DNA of 64,000 nt from an uncultured Burkholderiales bacterium (GTDB lineage Bacteria > Pseudomonadota > Gammaproteobacteria > Burkholderiales > Burkholderiaceae_C). The position numbers and the translations under genes are program-made. Of the stretch, positions 1-7,602 are shown piece after piece; position 1 is the stretch's first letter, and each line of letters starts with the position of its first letter. The notes beneath the pieces were generated by a model. The model did no database searches. It saw only the letters and a list, made by a program, of their open reading frames with translations, and had not been told where the DNA came from. The stretch lies in assembly GCA_903870145.1 (NCBI GenBank), contig CAIQBO010000035.1, positions 62,001-126,000 of the forward strand, read 5' to 3'.

Positions 1-1
1 C

Positions 2-1525
2 GGCGTTCAGTCCAATTGTTTGTCGGTTGAGCCGCTTGAAACAGAGTTTGGGCGCAAGCGCGTGATCAATCAAAACACGTGCAACAAAGACACCAGTTGT
101 TTGAAAGGGTTTTGCCCCAGTTTTGTCACCGTCGAAGGAGGTCAACTGAAAAAGAAAAGCAGCGCTCAACGCATTTCTTCATCCAGCTTGCCAGCTTTGC
201 CCATGCCCACTTTGCCCACACTGTCTGGCGCTTATGGCGTGGTTGTGGCGGGTGTTGGCGGCACTGGCGTGATCACCATCGGACAGTTGCTGGGCATGGC
301 CGCGCACTTGGACGGCATTGGCATCGTGACGCAAGACTCGGCCGGCTTGGCACAAAAAGGAGGCGCCACATGGAGCCATGTTTTGTTGGCTCCCTTGCAA
401 TCGGACATTCGCACTACCCGCGTTAACATGGCCGCAGCTGATTTGATTTTGGGCTGCGACCCCATTGTGACTGCAGGCAAAGAAACTTTGTCCAAAATGA
501 TCAGCGGGCGCACACATGTGGCATTGAATTCACACAGCTCACCCACTGCTGCTTTTGTTAAAAACACGATGTGGGAAAACCCTGCGCAAGAATGTGCTTC
601 TTACATTGCACAAGCTGTCGGCCAAACCCAATTGGCTTGCATGGATGCAGACAATTTATCTACTCAATTGATGGGCGACACAATTTACATCAACCCCATG
701 CTACTGGGTTATGCCTGGCAAAAAGGTTGGGTGCCTTTGACTTTAGAAGCTTTATTGCGCGCCATTGAATTGAACGCGGTAGCAGTTCAAAATAATTTAG
801 CGGCCTTTGAGTGGGGCCGCCATGCAGCGCACCAATTGTCAGCCGTTCAAGCCTTGCTCAACCCTGGTCAAGTGATTGAATTTAAAAAGCGTGATCGATT
901 GGAAGATTTGGTCTCTAAACGCGTTGCCTTTTTAACTTCTTATCAAAATGCAAGTTACGCACAAAGTTACGAAAATTTTGTCTTTCAAGTTCAAACCAAG
1001 GAAGTGGCATTGGGACAAACGCTTTTAAGCGAAACAGTGGCTCGAAACTTATTCAAATTAATGGCTTACAAAGACGAGTACGAAGTAGCTCGTTTGCACA
1101 CTGAGCGCAGTTTCACCGAGCGTATTGAAAACATGTTTGAAGGCGACTTCAAAGTTCATTACCACTTAGCGCCTCCGTTGATTGCCAGGCGCAATGAAAA
1201 AGGCGAGTTGGTCAAACAAAAAATGAGTCCTCATCTGCGCTTTGGATTTGAAGTGTTGAAACACTTTAAATTTTTACGCGGCAGCGCCTTGGATATTTTT
1301 GGTGCATCGCACGAACGCCAAACCGAACGCGCTTTGATCCAAGAGTACCGCAGCAGTGTGGAATCTTTACTGTCTGGCTTAAAAACAGAAAACCACAGTT
1401 TGGCTGTCAAGGTCGCCAATATGCCAGAACAAATCAAAGGTTTTGGTCATGTCAAAGAGCGCCATTTGGCCGCTGTGCGCATGCAATGGCAACAAGCGAT
1501 GACTCAATTCAAAGAAAAAGTTTGA
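2..1525 (+). CDS. Indolepyruvate ferredoxin oxidoreductase, C-terminal part (5' truncated by window edge)
   Basis: The reading frame is open from the first bases, so the gene begins upstream of the window. Four cysteines near the left edge, ending in CNKDTSCLKGFCPS, are the 4Fe-4S ligand cluster that ends the ferredoxin-like part of fused indolepyruvate:ferredoxin oxidoreductases. The segment around GVGGTGVITIGQLLG is the gamma (pyruvate/ketoisovalerate oxidoreductase) domain. The remaining 250 or so residues match the C-terminal extension known in long fused proteobacterial forms. The family oxidatively decarboxylates aryl-pyruvates to aryl-acetyl-CoA, reducing an electron carrier. The thiamine-diphosphate domain is not in view, so substrate range cannot be judged. 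The gene runs toward the putative origin that follows. Confidence 0.88.
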   Translation, partial: GVQSNCLSVEPLETEFGRKRVINQNTCNKDTSCLKGFCPSFVTVEGGQLKKKSSAQRISSSSLPALPMPTLPTLSGAYGVVVAGVGGTGVITIGQLLGMAAHLDGIGIVTQDSAGLAQKGGATWSHVLLAPLQSDIRTTRVNMAAADLILGCDPIVTAGKETLSKMISGRTHVALNSHSSPTAAFVKNTMWENPAQECASYIAQAVGQTQLACMDADNLSTQLMGDTIYINPMLLGYAWQKGWVPLTLEALLRAIELNAVAVQNNLAAFEWGRHAAHQLSAVQALLNPGQVIEFKKRDRLEDLVSKRVAFLTSYQNASYAQSYENFVFQVQTKEVALGQTLLSETVARNLFKLMAYKDEYEVARLHTERSFTERIENMFEGDFKVHYHLAPPLIARRNEKGELVKQKMSPHLRFGFEVLKHFKFLRGSALDIFGASHERQTERALIQEYRSSVESLLSGLKTENHSLAVKVANMPEQIKGFGHVKERHLAAVRMQWQQAMTQFKEKV

Positions 1526-1785
1526 GTAATTTGTTTTTCTCTATCTTCTTCTTATAGATAGATTAATACATAGTAGTAGTAGATAAGGGCTGCACCTGCT
1601 TGTGGATAAGTCCTTTTTTACGATAGAAATCAAGCCTCTTTTCGATTTGGATAACTGTGCACGACGCTGCATCACTGCTGTCGTTGAGAGTTGAACAACT
1701 TTGAAATATGGACAAGTGATGTGGATAAGTGGTGACTTGTTCCAAATCTTTCCACAAGTTTGTACTTTGACTTTTAAATTTTTTT
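1526..1785. other. Putative chromosomal replication origin (oriC)
   Basis: A 260-base non-coding, AT-rich gap between two convergent genes. It holds two exact DnaA boxes TGTGGATAA at 1601-1609 and 1720-1728 in the same orientation. Near matches are TTTGGATAA at 1646-1654 and TATGGACAA at 1707-1715. Four TAG triplets in a row at 1571-1582 are followed by a GC-rich stretch (1587-1596) and then the first DnaA box. That is the order and polarity of the DnaA-trio unwinding element described for bacterial origins. Flanking T-rich tracts (1526-1570 and 1770-1795) could unwind. The mnmG-rsmG-parA-parB cluster and three parS sites 6-11 kb away support an origin-proximal position. The dnaA gene is not in view. 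Confidence 0.72.
1571..1609 (+). other. DnaA-trio / GC cluster / DnaA-box unwinding element
   Basis: TAG repeated four times (1571-1582), then ATAAG, then a GC-rich block, then TGTGGATAA (1601-1609). In established origins the strand carrying 5'-TAG-3' trios is the one on which the DnaA filament extends from the adjacent box. The orientation here matches that rule. It is a sequence-level match only. Confidence 0.65.
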
Positions 1786-1995
1786 CTATTTTTCAAAGTA
1801 CCACTGGATGATACTTTTGGATACAAACCCAAGCATGCCAAACGCCAGTCCACCAAAAAGAACAAAGGTTCCAAATTTTCCAGCTTTTGACTCCCATGCC
1901 AGGTGACCAATGATGAAAAGCATGTAGAGAATAAAAGCGCTGATGCCAAAAGTTAAACCAAATTCAGCAATCTGCGCTTCTGTCAAACCAAACAT
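1786..1995 (-). CDS. DUF2788 family small membrane protein
   Basis: Sixty-nine residues with two hydrophobic segments: roughly residues 9-30, and residues 43-62, which are rich in glycine and phenylalanine. The sequence begins MFGLTEAQIAEFGLTFGIS, which I recognise as the DUF2788 family found widely in beta- and gammaproteobacteria. Its function is unknown. A GTG codon directly precedes the chosen ATG and is an alternative start. The stop lies in a T-rich tract at the edge of the putative origin, within an inverted repeat (TACTTTGA at 1763-1770, TCAAAGTA at 1793-1800) that may act as a weak terminator. No strong Shine-Dalgarno sequence is visible. Confidence 0.82.
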   Translation of the reverse strand: MFGLTEAQIAEFGLTFGISAFILYMLFIIGHLAWESKAGKFGTFVLFGGLAFGMLGFVSKSIIQWYFEK

Positions 1996-2041
1996 CACAT
2001 GGAGCCTGACGCAGTGATGTTTATATTTTTAGATGGTTTCA

Positions 2042-2611
2042 TCAGGGGTGCATTTTGCCAAGGCCGCCGCCATGATGGCCACCATGTTCAAAGCCCATGC
2101 CACGTTGTTTCATGGCTTTGCTGGCATGTGCATCAAAAACTTTTTGTTGCTGTGGGTTCAATGTGGCATAAAAAGTTTTGGTGGCGCTCATGCGCGTGTT
2201 GATTTGTGCATCGCGTGCAGCTTTCATGGCCATCATTTTGTCAATGCGCTCAGGTGTGCTGAGTTTTTCCATTTCGTCATGGTTCAGGGGTGCAGGGCGA
2301 GTCATGGGGTTTTGAAAAGCAGATGCAAAAGTCGCCCAAGCCGCTTCTTGCCCTGTTTGCAATTGAAGAAACACTTTGAGCTCTTGCAGCCGTTTGGCAT
2401 GGTGTTCTGCCTGTCTGGCTTGCATGTGACCCATGTGTTGTTCACCCATTTTGGGGTTCATCGTGCGCATTTCAATTTGCATTTGCATCGGAGGGCCGCC
2501 TTGCGGCATGACGAGCATGGGTGCGCCTTGGTTTTGGGCAAAAGCGTTCATGCTCAGGCCACAAGCGAGCAACAAGCCCAGACTCAAAAAACGGTTGTGT
2601 TTGATTTTCAT
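2042..2611 (-). CDS. Spy/CpxP-like periplasmic LTXXQ-motif protein
   Basis: From the chosen ATG the protein is 189 residues, starting MKIKHNRFLSLGLLLACG, a clear Sec signal peptide ending near the AFAQ site. The mature part is rich in Met, His and Gln. It has two LTxxQ-like stretches (LQLQTGQEAAW and FYATLNPQQQKVFD), the hallmark of the Spy/CpxP family of periplasmic chaperones and stress sensors. The His/Met-rich C-terminus (GGHHGGG) could bind metal. The start was chosen over an in-frame codon 27 bases upstream because an AGGA motif precedes it at a good distance. No CpxR-like regulator gene is adjacent. The family call is good; the role in metal or envelope stress is inferred. Confidence 0.75.
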   Translation of the reverse strand: MKIKHNRFLSLGLLLACGLSMNAFAQNQGAPMLVMPQGGPPMQMQIEMRTMNPKMGEQHMGHMQARQAEHHAKRLQELKVFLQLQTGQEAAWATFASAFQNPMTRPAPLNHDEMEKLSTPERIDKMMAMKAARDAQINTRMSATKTFYATLNPQQQKVFDAHASKAMKQRGMGFEHGGHHGGGLGKMHP

Positions 2612-2703
2612 TGGAGGTCCTATGTTGTTGACCCTCACGCGCAGTTGCGTTCAGGCAGACTGACAGTTTGAACGTGGCGTGTTTCAGCTTCTTGCCGCCT
2701 TTG

Positions 2704-3594
2704 TTATGAATTGTAAAGACCAGCCCTAAAATCGTTGACAGCTTGAACCAGCTCTTCTTGAGTGTTCATGACAAAAGGGCCATATTGAGCAATGGGCTCG
2801 TTTAAGGGTTTTCCTGCGATTATCAATACACGTGCTCCAGCTTGGCCCCGCAATTGAACGCCATGGCCCTCGTTGTTCAAAATAGCCATGCGGTGAAGGC
2901 CCACGTTGACCTGCTCATGGGCACTGATGACCGCTACGCTGGCGCGATAGACAAACACAAAGGCGTTGTGCGTGGGGTCTAAGGCTTGCTGAAATTCGCA
3001 GTTTTGATCGAAATGCAAGTCCAAATACAAGGGGTTGGTGGGATGTTCGGATGCGGATCTGTGCACCGCTCCTGTGATGCCGTGGCTTTGTCCGGAAATG
3101 ACGCGCACCAAAAAGCCAGCATCGTCGCGGTACTCGGGGATGTTTGGGCTTTGTATGTCACGGTATGAAGGCGCGCACATTTTTTGATGCGAGGGCAGGT
3201 TCAACCAAAGCTGAAAACCCTCCATTACGCCACTTTCTTGCTCGGGCATTTCACTGTGAACCACGCCTTTGCCGGCGGTCATCCACTGCACGCCGCCGTT
3301 TTGCAGCAAGCCTTCGTGCCCGGCGCTGTCTTTGTGACGCATGCGCCCAGCAATCATGTAGGTCACTGTTTCAAAGCCGCGGTGGGGGTGGTCAGGAAAG
3401 CCGCCGCCATAGTCTTTGGGGTCGTCGCTGCCAAAGTTGTCCAGCATCAAAAAAGGGTCTAGCCGGCGCTGCTGGGCGCTGGTTAAAACGCGCGTGAGTT
3501 TGACCCCGTCGCCATCGCGCGTGGCTTGCCCGGCGATTTGCTGTTCTACGCGGCGGCCAATGAATTCAAGAGGTGTTTTGTGCATGCTCCACAT
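2704..3594 (-). CDS. Pirin family protein
   Basis: 296 residues, a bicupin typical of pirins. The metal-binding set is visible as HPHRGFE (His69, His71) and HSEMPEQ (His113, Glu115). The N-terminal GRRVEQQ...GDGVKLTRVL region and the C-terminal cupin (near PLNEPIAQYGPFVMNT) are also family-typical. Bacterial pirins have been described as quercetinases or redox-linked regulators, but the substrate is rarely known. A second ATG nine bases downstream is an alternative start. It stands alone, 110 bases from the divergent hemerythrin-like gene. Confidence 0.85.
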   Translation of the reverse strand: MWSMHKTPLEFIGRRVEQQIAGQATRDGDGVKLTRVLTSAQQRRLDPFLMLDNFGSDDPKDYGGGFPDHPHRGFETVTYMIAGRMRHKDSAGHEGLLQNGGVQWMTAGKGVVHSEMPEQESGVMEGFQLWLNLPSHQKMCAPSYRDIQSPNIPEYRDDAGFLVRVISGQSHGITGAVHRSASEHPTNPLYLDLHFDQNCEFQQALDPTHNAFVFVYRASVAVISAHEQVNVGLHRMAILNNEGHGVQLRGQAGARVLIIAGKPLNEPIAQYGPFVMNTQEELVQAVNDFRAGLYNS

Positions 3595-3703
3595 GATGCC
3601 GTAGGCAAGAAATTTTTGCAGGCTTTTTCTTGATCTGCGTCATATTGGGAGCGTCTTGTTTCACGCAAACTCAAGAGCGGTGAAGGTCAAAAATGGATGT
3701 TTC

Positions 3704-4282
3704 ATGAAAAAAAGAAGTTTGGAGATCATTCGCGACGAGCACGCGTCTCTGGCCGCGATGCTGCAGTCAATGCGCATGCTGGTGCAGCGCGGCCCGGCGC
3801 AAGATGCACCGCAATTTTTTGAGGTGCTGCGCTCGATGCTGTTCTACATTGACGAGTTTCCCGAGCAACTGCATCACCCCAAAGAGTCCAACCTCTTGTT
3901 TCCTAAAGTTGCCAAGAAAGCGCCCCAACTCATGGGCGCCATTGACCGGCTCGAGCGCGATCACCTGCACAGCGAAAAAGCCGTGCGCCAGTTGCAGCAT
4001 TTGCTGCTGGCGTGGGAGTTGGTGGGGGCCTCGCGGCGCAGCGCCTTCATGGATGCCTTTGAGCCCTATGTCGCGGCTTATTTGGAGCACATGCAGCTCG
4101 AGGAAAGCGTGATCTTGCCAGCCGCACAAGTGGCATTGAGTGATGAAGATTGGTTGGCCTTAGACCTGGCCTTTGATCAAAACGCCGACCCGCTCACAGG
4201 CAAGTACCCGCCAACGCAGGCGTATGAGCAACTTTTCAGGCGCATCGTGATGCACGCGCCCGCCCCGATCGGCTTGGGCTAA
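3704..4282 (+). CDS. Hemerythrin HHE-domain protein
   Basis: About 192 residues from the ATG giving MKKRSLEIIRDEH. Histidine and acidic residues spaced along four helices form the di-iron hemerythrin pattern: IIRDEH, QLHHPKES, DHLHSEK and YLEHMQLEES. Such proteins bind oxygen or nitric oxide, or protect iron centres. The C-terminal 50 residues (LALDLAFDQNADPLTGKYPP) are usual for the proteobacterial cytosolic form. An in-frame upstream codon would add 16 residues that do not look family-like. The last four bases overlap the convergent oxidoreductase gene. Confidence 0.82.
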   Translation: MKKRSLEIIRDEHASLAAMLQSMRMLVQRGPAQDAPQFFEVLRSMLFYIDEFPEQLHHPKESNLLFPKVAKKAPQLMGAIDRLERDHLHSEKAVRQLQHLLLAWELVGASRRSAFMDAFEPYVAAYLEHMQLEESVILPAAQVALSDEDWLALDLAFDQNADPLTGKYPPTQAYEQLFRRIVMHAPAPIGLG

Positions 4283-5397
4283 GGCAGGGGGGGGTAGTCG
4301 GTGTAGCCCTTTTCGTTGCCGCCGTAGAAGGTGCTGCGATCGGGTGTGTTCAAGGCGCTTGCTTGGCGCAGGCGCAGGGCCAAATCAGGGTTGGCGATGA
4401 AGGCTTTGCCAAAGGCGATCAAATCTGCGCCGTGGGCCAGCGCATGCTCGGCCAAGTCGCGGTCATAAGCGTTGTTGAGCATCCAGGCGCCCAGCCCGCC
4501 GGCTCGCTGGTAGGCCGCCTGCAGCGCGGCGTAATCAAAGGGCACATCGCCCTGCTGGTAATCGCGCGCAGCCCCGGTCGAGCCCTCGATGGTATGCACA
4601 TACGCCAAGTGCAAAGGCGCGAGCAGTTGCGCCACGTGCTCGAACAAGGCTTGCGGGTGATCGTCACTGGCGTCGTTGGCCGGCGTCACGGGGGAGATGC
4701 GGATACCGCAGCGCTCGCCGCCAATCTCCTCGCACACGGCCAGCATCACCTCCTGCAAAAAGCGCGCACGGTGGGCCATGCTGCCCCCATACGCGTCTTG
4801 TCGGTGGTTGCTGCCCGAGCGCAAAAACTGGTCTATCAAATAGCCGTTGGCTGCATGCACTTCGACCCCGTCAAAACCGGCTGATATGGCGTTGCGAGCG
4901 GCCCTTCGGTAGTCTGAAACGATGCCGGGTAACTCGTGGATTTCCAGGGCACGCGGCGCAGAAGTTGGGGCAAAGCTGGGCACGCCGTCTTGGATCAAGA
5001 CCGTTTTGGTTTTGGCTGTGATGGCCGAGGGTGCGACCGGCGCTTGGCCACCTGGTTGTAGGCTGGTGTGCGAAACACGCCCTACATGCCACAGCTGCAT
5101 CACGATCTTGCCGCCTTGTGCATGCACCGCTTGCGTGATGGGCTGCCAGGCCTGAATTTGCTCGGTGCTCCAAATGCCGGGGACATCGGCGTAACCTTGA
5201 GCTTGGTGGCTGATGGCGGTGGCTTCTGTGATGATCAAGCCTGCCCCAGTCAGGGGGTTGGCGCGTTGGCTGTAATACTTGGCCATCAGGGCGGTGGGCA
5301 TGGCGCCAGGGGCGCGGTTGCGCGTCAGGGGCGCCATCACGATGCGCGAGGCCAAGGAAAGAGCACCAGCTTGGCAGGGGTCAAATAATGTTTTCAT
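4279..5397 (-). CDS. Old Yellow Enzyme family alkene reductase (NemA-like)
   Basis: About 372 residues forming an FMN-binding TIM barrel. Typical motifs are IVMAPLTRNRA at the N-terminus, QLWHVGRVSH, and FDGVEVHAANGYLIDQFLRSGSNHR with the His/Asn pair that contacts the substrate, followed by AYGGS. It ends with LIAFGKAFIANPDL. These enzymes reduce activated C=C bonds of enones, maleimides or nitro-compounds with NAD(P)H. The start is the ATG before KTLFDPCQAG; the 37 codons upstream in frame do not look like protein. It is divergent from the MFS gene, with a perfect 6-3-6 inverted repeat (5422-5436) between them that may be a shared operator. Confidence 0.88.
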   Translation of the reverse strand: MKTLFDPCQAGALSLASRIVMAPLTRNRAPGAMPTALMAKYYSQRANPLTGAGLIITEATAISHQAQGYADVPGIWSTEQIQAWQPITQAVHAQGGKIVMQLWHVGRVSHTSLQPGGQAPVAPSAITAKTKTVLIQDGVPSFAPTSAPRALEIHELPGIVSDYRRAARNAISAGFDGVEVHAANGYLIDQFLRSGSNHRQDAYGGSMAHRARFLQEVMLAVCEEIGGERCGIRISPVTPANDASDDHPQALFEHVAQLLAPLHLAYVHTIEGSTGAARDYQQGDVPFDYAALQAAYQRAGGLGAWMLNNAYDRDLAEHALAHGADLIAFGKAFIANPDLALRLRQASALNTPDRSTFYGGNEKGYTDYPPLP

Positions 5398-5421
5398 GGG
5401 CCTGAGCATAAAGTTTTTTGC

Positions 5422-5436
5422 ATTGTCATGGACAAT
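5422..5436. promoter_or_regulatory. Inverted repeat ATTGTC-ATG-GACAAT in divergent promoter region
   Basis: A perfect 6-base inverted repeat with a 3-base spacer lies 26 bases upstream of the reductase start and just before the ATG chosen for the MFS gene. Its size and place fit a dimeric repressor site controlling both genes. No regulator gene is adjacent, so the binding protein is unknown. Confidence 0.35.
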
Positions 5437-5447
5437 CGGCCTTGAAA

Positions 5448-6668
5448 ATGTTTTCTTCACCCTTGACCCTGCCCCCCAGCCTTGGCCGCCTGATTTTTTT
5501 GACGGCATGCTTGTCTTTGGCGGCGGCTGTGGCCTTGGGCATCACCCGCTTTGCCTACGGCCTTTTGCTGCCCCCGATGCGCCAAGACTTGGCCTGGAGT
5601 TACACCTTGGCCGGCGCAATGAACACCATGAACGCGCTGGGGTATTTGGTGGGCGCCTTGCTCTGTCCTTGGGCATTGAGGCGGCTGGGGGCTTTGACGG
5701 TCTTGCTGGCAGGCGCTGGGTTGGCCACGGTCTTCATGGCCTTGACCGGATTTTTAACTGATTCAGGCTGGCTGTTTTTACAGCGCTTTGTGGCCGGCGT
5801 TTGCAGCGCCAGTGTGTTTGTGGCGGGCGGCTTGTTGGCTGCGCGCTTGGGCCTGCATCGGCCCGCGCAGTCGGGCTTGCTGCTGGGAATTTACTACGGG
5901 GGCACGGGCTGGGGCATTGCCTTGTCTGCGCTGGCGGTGCCCGCCTTGCTGGCGCTGGCGCAGGACTTGGAGCACCCCTGGGCGCTGGCTTGGTGGGGGC
6001 TGGGCTTAATGTGCCTCGTTCTCACAAGCCTTGTTTTTATGAATGTTAAGAGTTTGCGAGCGCTTACTTCAGAGCGCGGACCTGAGCTCGAAAATCAGCC
6101 CTCGCTGGCTGTGGATTGGCGAGCCTGGCGTGCTGCCTTACTGGGGTATGGGCTGTTTGGGTTGGGCTACATTGGTTACATGACCTTTGTCATTGCCTTG
6201 CTGGGCGAGCAGGGCACGGGGCCTGTCGGAATCACTTTTTTCTATACCGCTTTGGGCTTGTCGGTGGTGGCTTCCTCGCGCGTTTGGGCCGGCCTTTTGA
6301 ACCACTACAAGGGCGGGCAAGCACTTGCCATTTTGAATGCTTTGCTGGGCTTGGCCACGCTCTTGCCGGCCTTGACTTCGGCGTGGCCGATGTTGCTGTT
6401 GTCTGGCATCTTGTTTGGTGGCGTGTTCTTGTCTTTGGTGGCCTCTACCACCGCCATGGTCAAGCACAACTTAGCCCCAGCGCAATGGGCCGCAGGGATC
6501 AGCGCTTTCACGGTGGTCTTTGCTGCGGGTCAAATCATGGGCCCGATGGTGGTGGGCTTGATTGCGGACGGCCCTTGGGGCTTGTCGGGTGGGCTGGTTT
6601 TTTCTGCTGCTGCTTTGTGCTTGGGTGCGGTCGCTGCGGCACGCCAAAAACCCTTGCAGTCGCTCTAG
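5448..6668 (+). CDS. YbfB/YjiJ family MFS transporter
   Basis: About 406 residues with twelve predicted hydrophobic segments. The signature ALGITRFAYGLLLPPMRQDL in the first helix is characteristic of the YbfB/YjiJ branch of the major facilitator superfamily, whose substrates are mostly unknown. The ATG at 5448 gives a family-like N-terminus; a TTG thirty bases earlier is possible but lies across the inverted repeat at 5422-5436. Divergent transcription from an alkene reductase suggests a detoxification pair, with the carrier exporting or importing the reductase substrate. That link is inference. Confidence 0.82.
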   Translation: MFSSPLTLPPSLGRLIFLTACLSLAAAVALGITRFAYGLLLPPMRQDLAWSYTLAGAMNTMNALGYLVGALLCPWALRRLGALTVLLAGAGLATVFMALTGFLTDSGWLFLQRFVAGVCSASVFVAGGLLAARLGLHRPAQSGLLLGIYYGGTGWGIALSALAVPALLALAQDLEHPWALAWWGLGLMCLVLTSLVFMNVKSLRALTSERGPELENQPSLAVDWRAWRAALLGYGLFGLGYIGYMTFVIALLGEQGTGPVGITFFYTALGLSVVASSRVWAGLLNHYKGGQALAILNALLGLATLLPALTSAWPMLLLSGILFGGVFLSLVASTTAMVKHNLAPAQWAAGISAFTVVFAAGQIMGPMVVGLIADGPWGLSGGLVFSAAALCLGAVAAARQKPLQSL

Positions 6669-6689
6669 GCAAGTTAGGCCAAGGCCGCC

Positions 6690-7475
6690 TTAGACATCAT
6701 GGCCGGGATTTTCGCGCTCGAGTTTGCGCAGCAGTGCGGGCCACACAAACGCACCACCCAAGCCGCCCGTTTGGACTTTCGTGGCCGCGCCTGTGCCATC
6801 GATAATTTGTTGACTCACCGGTATCAATGCCTTTGGCCCGGCTTGCCCTGACAGCGCGTCGACTTGGATGCGGCAGGTGTTCTCAAAGGTGTACATGGAC
6901 AAAAAAGCATCGGCGATGGTTTTGCCGACAGTGAGCAAGCCATGGTTTTTGAGCATCAGAAAATTGGCCTGCCCCAAGTCGGCCTGCAAGCGCGGCTTTT
7001 CCTCGTCTTTGAACGCAACGCCCTCGTAATCATGGTAGGCCAAGGAGGCCAAGACAAACGTGCTTTGTTGGCTGATGGGCAAGATGCCATGCTGCTGAGC
7101 GCTCACGCCGACCCCGGCGCGGGTGTGCGTGTGAAGCACGCAGCCGGCATCGGGGCGTGCCTCATGCACGGCGCTGTGAATGACAAAGCCAGCCGGGTTG
7201 ACGGGGTAGGGGTTGTCGCCAATTTTGTTGCACTGCATGTCGACTTTGACCAAGCTGGAGGCGGTGATCTCATCAAACATCAGGCCATAAGGGTTGATCA
7301 AAAACTCGTGCGTGCTGCCGCTCACGCTGGTGGGCAGTTTGGCGCTGATGTGGGTGAAGACCAGGTCCGTCCATCCGTACAAAGCGCTCAAGCGGTAACA
7401 GGCAGCGAGGGCGACACGCAGCTGCCATTCATCGGGGTGCACTTGGTCTTTCAGGCTGGGGGTTGTGGGGTGCAT
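6690..7475 (-). CDS. Class II aldolase/adducin family protein
   Basis: 261 residues from the ATG giving [11 protein letters not shown], preceded by GGAAAG. It has the zinc-binding pattern of class II aldolases: a VLHTHTRAG pair of histidines and a third histidine in [12 protein letters not shown]. The central [21 protein letters not shown] segment is typical of the aldolase II/adducin family in Burkholderiales. The family includes L-fuculose-phosphate aldolase and ribulose-phosphate epimerase-like enzymes, but this branch has no settled substrate. It is divergent from mnmG, about 130 bases apart. Confidence 0.83.
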   Translation of the reverse strand: MHPTTPSLKDQVHPDEWQLRVALAACYRLSALYGWTDLVFTHISAKLPTSVSGSTHEFLINPYGLMFDEITASSLVKVDMQCNKIGDNPYPVNPAGFVIHSAVHEARPDAGCVLHTHTRAGVGVSAQQHGILPISQQSTFVLASLAYHDYEGVAFKDEEKPRLQADLGQANFLMLKNHGLLTVGKTIADAFLSMYTFENTCRIQVDALSGQAGPKALIPVSQQIIDGTGAATKVQTGGLGGAFVWPALLRKLERENPGHDV

Positions 7476-7602
7476 GTGGCGCTTTCCAAAGGGGTTGTTG
7501 GGGACAAGCCAAGAGCTTACAGATAAAATCAAGCTCTTGGCCCCAAGGCCTGCCAAGGCGCGGCAAGCGCCGGCCCTTTATTGTCAATGCACTGGTGACT
7601 TC

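Noticed and set aside
2033-2671. Open frame opposite the Spy/CpxP-like gene (212 codons)
   Set aside because: The minus-strand protein has a signal peptide, LTxxQ motifs and a ribosome site; the plus-strand frame has none of these.
3658-3673. parS-like TGTTTCACGCAAACTC
   Set aside because: Only the left half matches; the palindrome is lost in the right half.
7476-7602. E. coli-style origin directly upstream of mnmG
   Set aside because: No DnaA box or AT-rich tract is seen there; the evidence is concentrated at 1526-1785.
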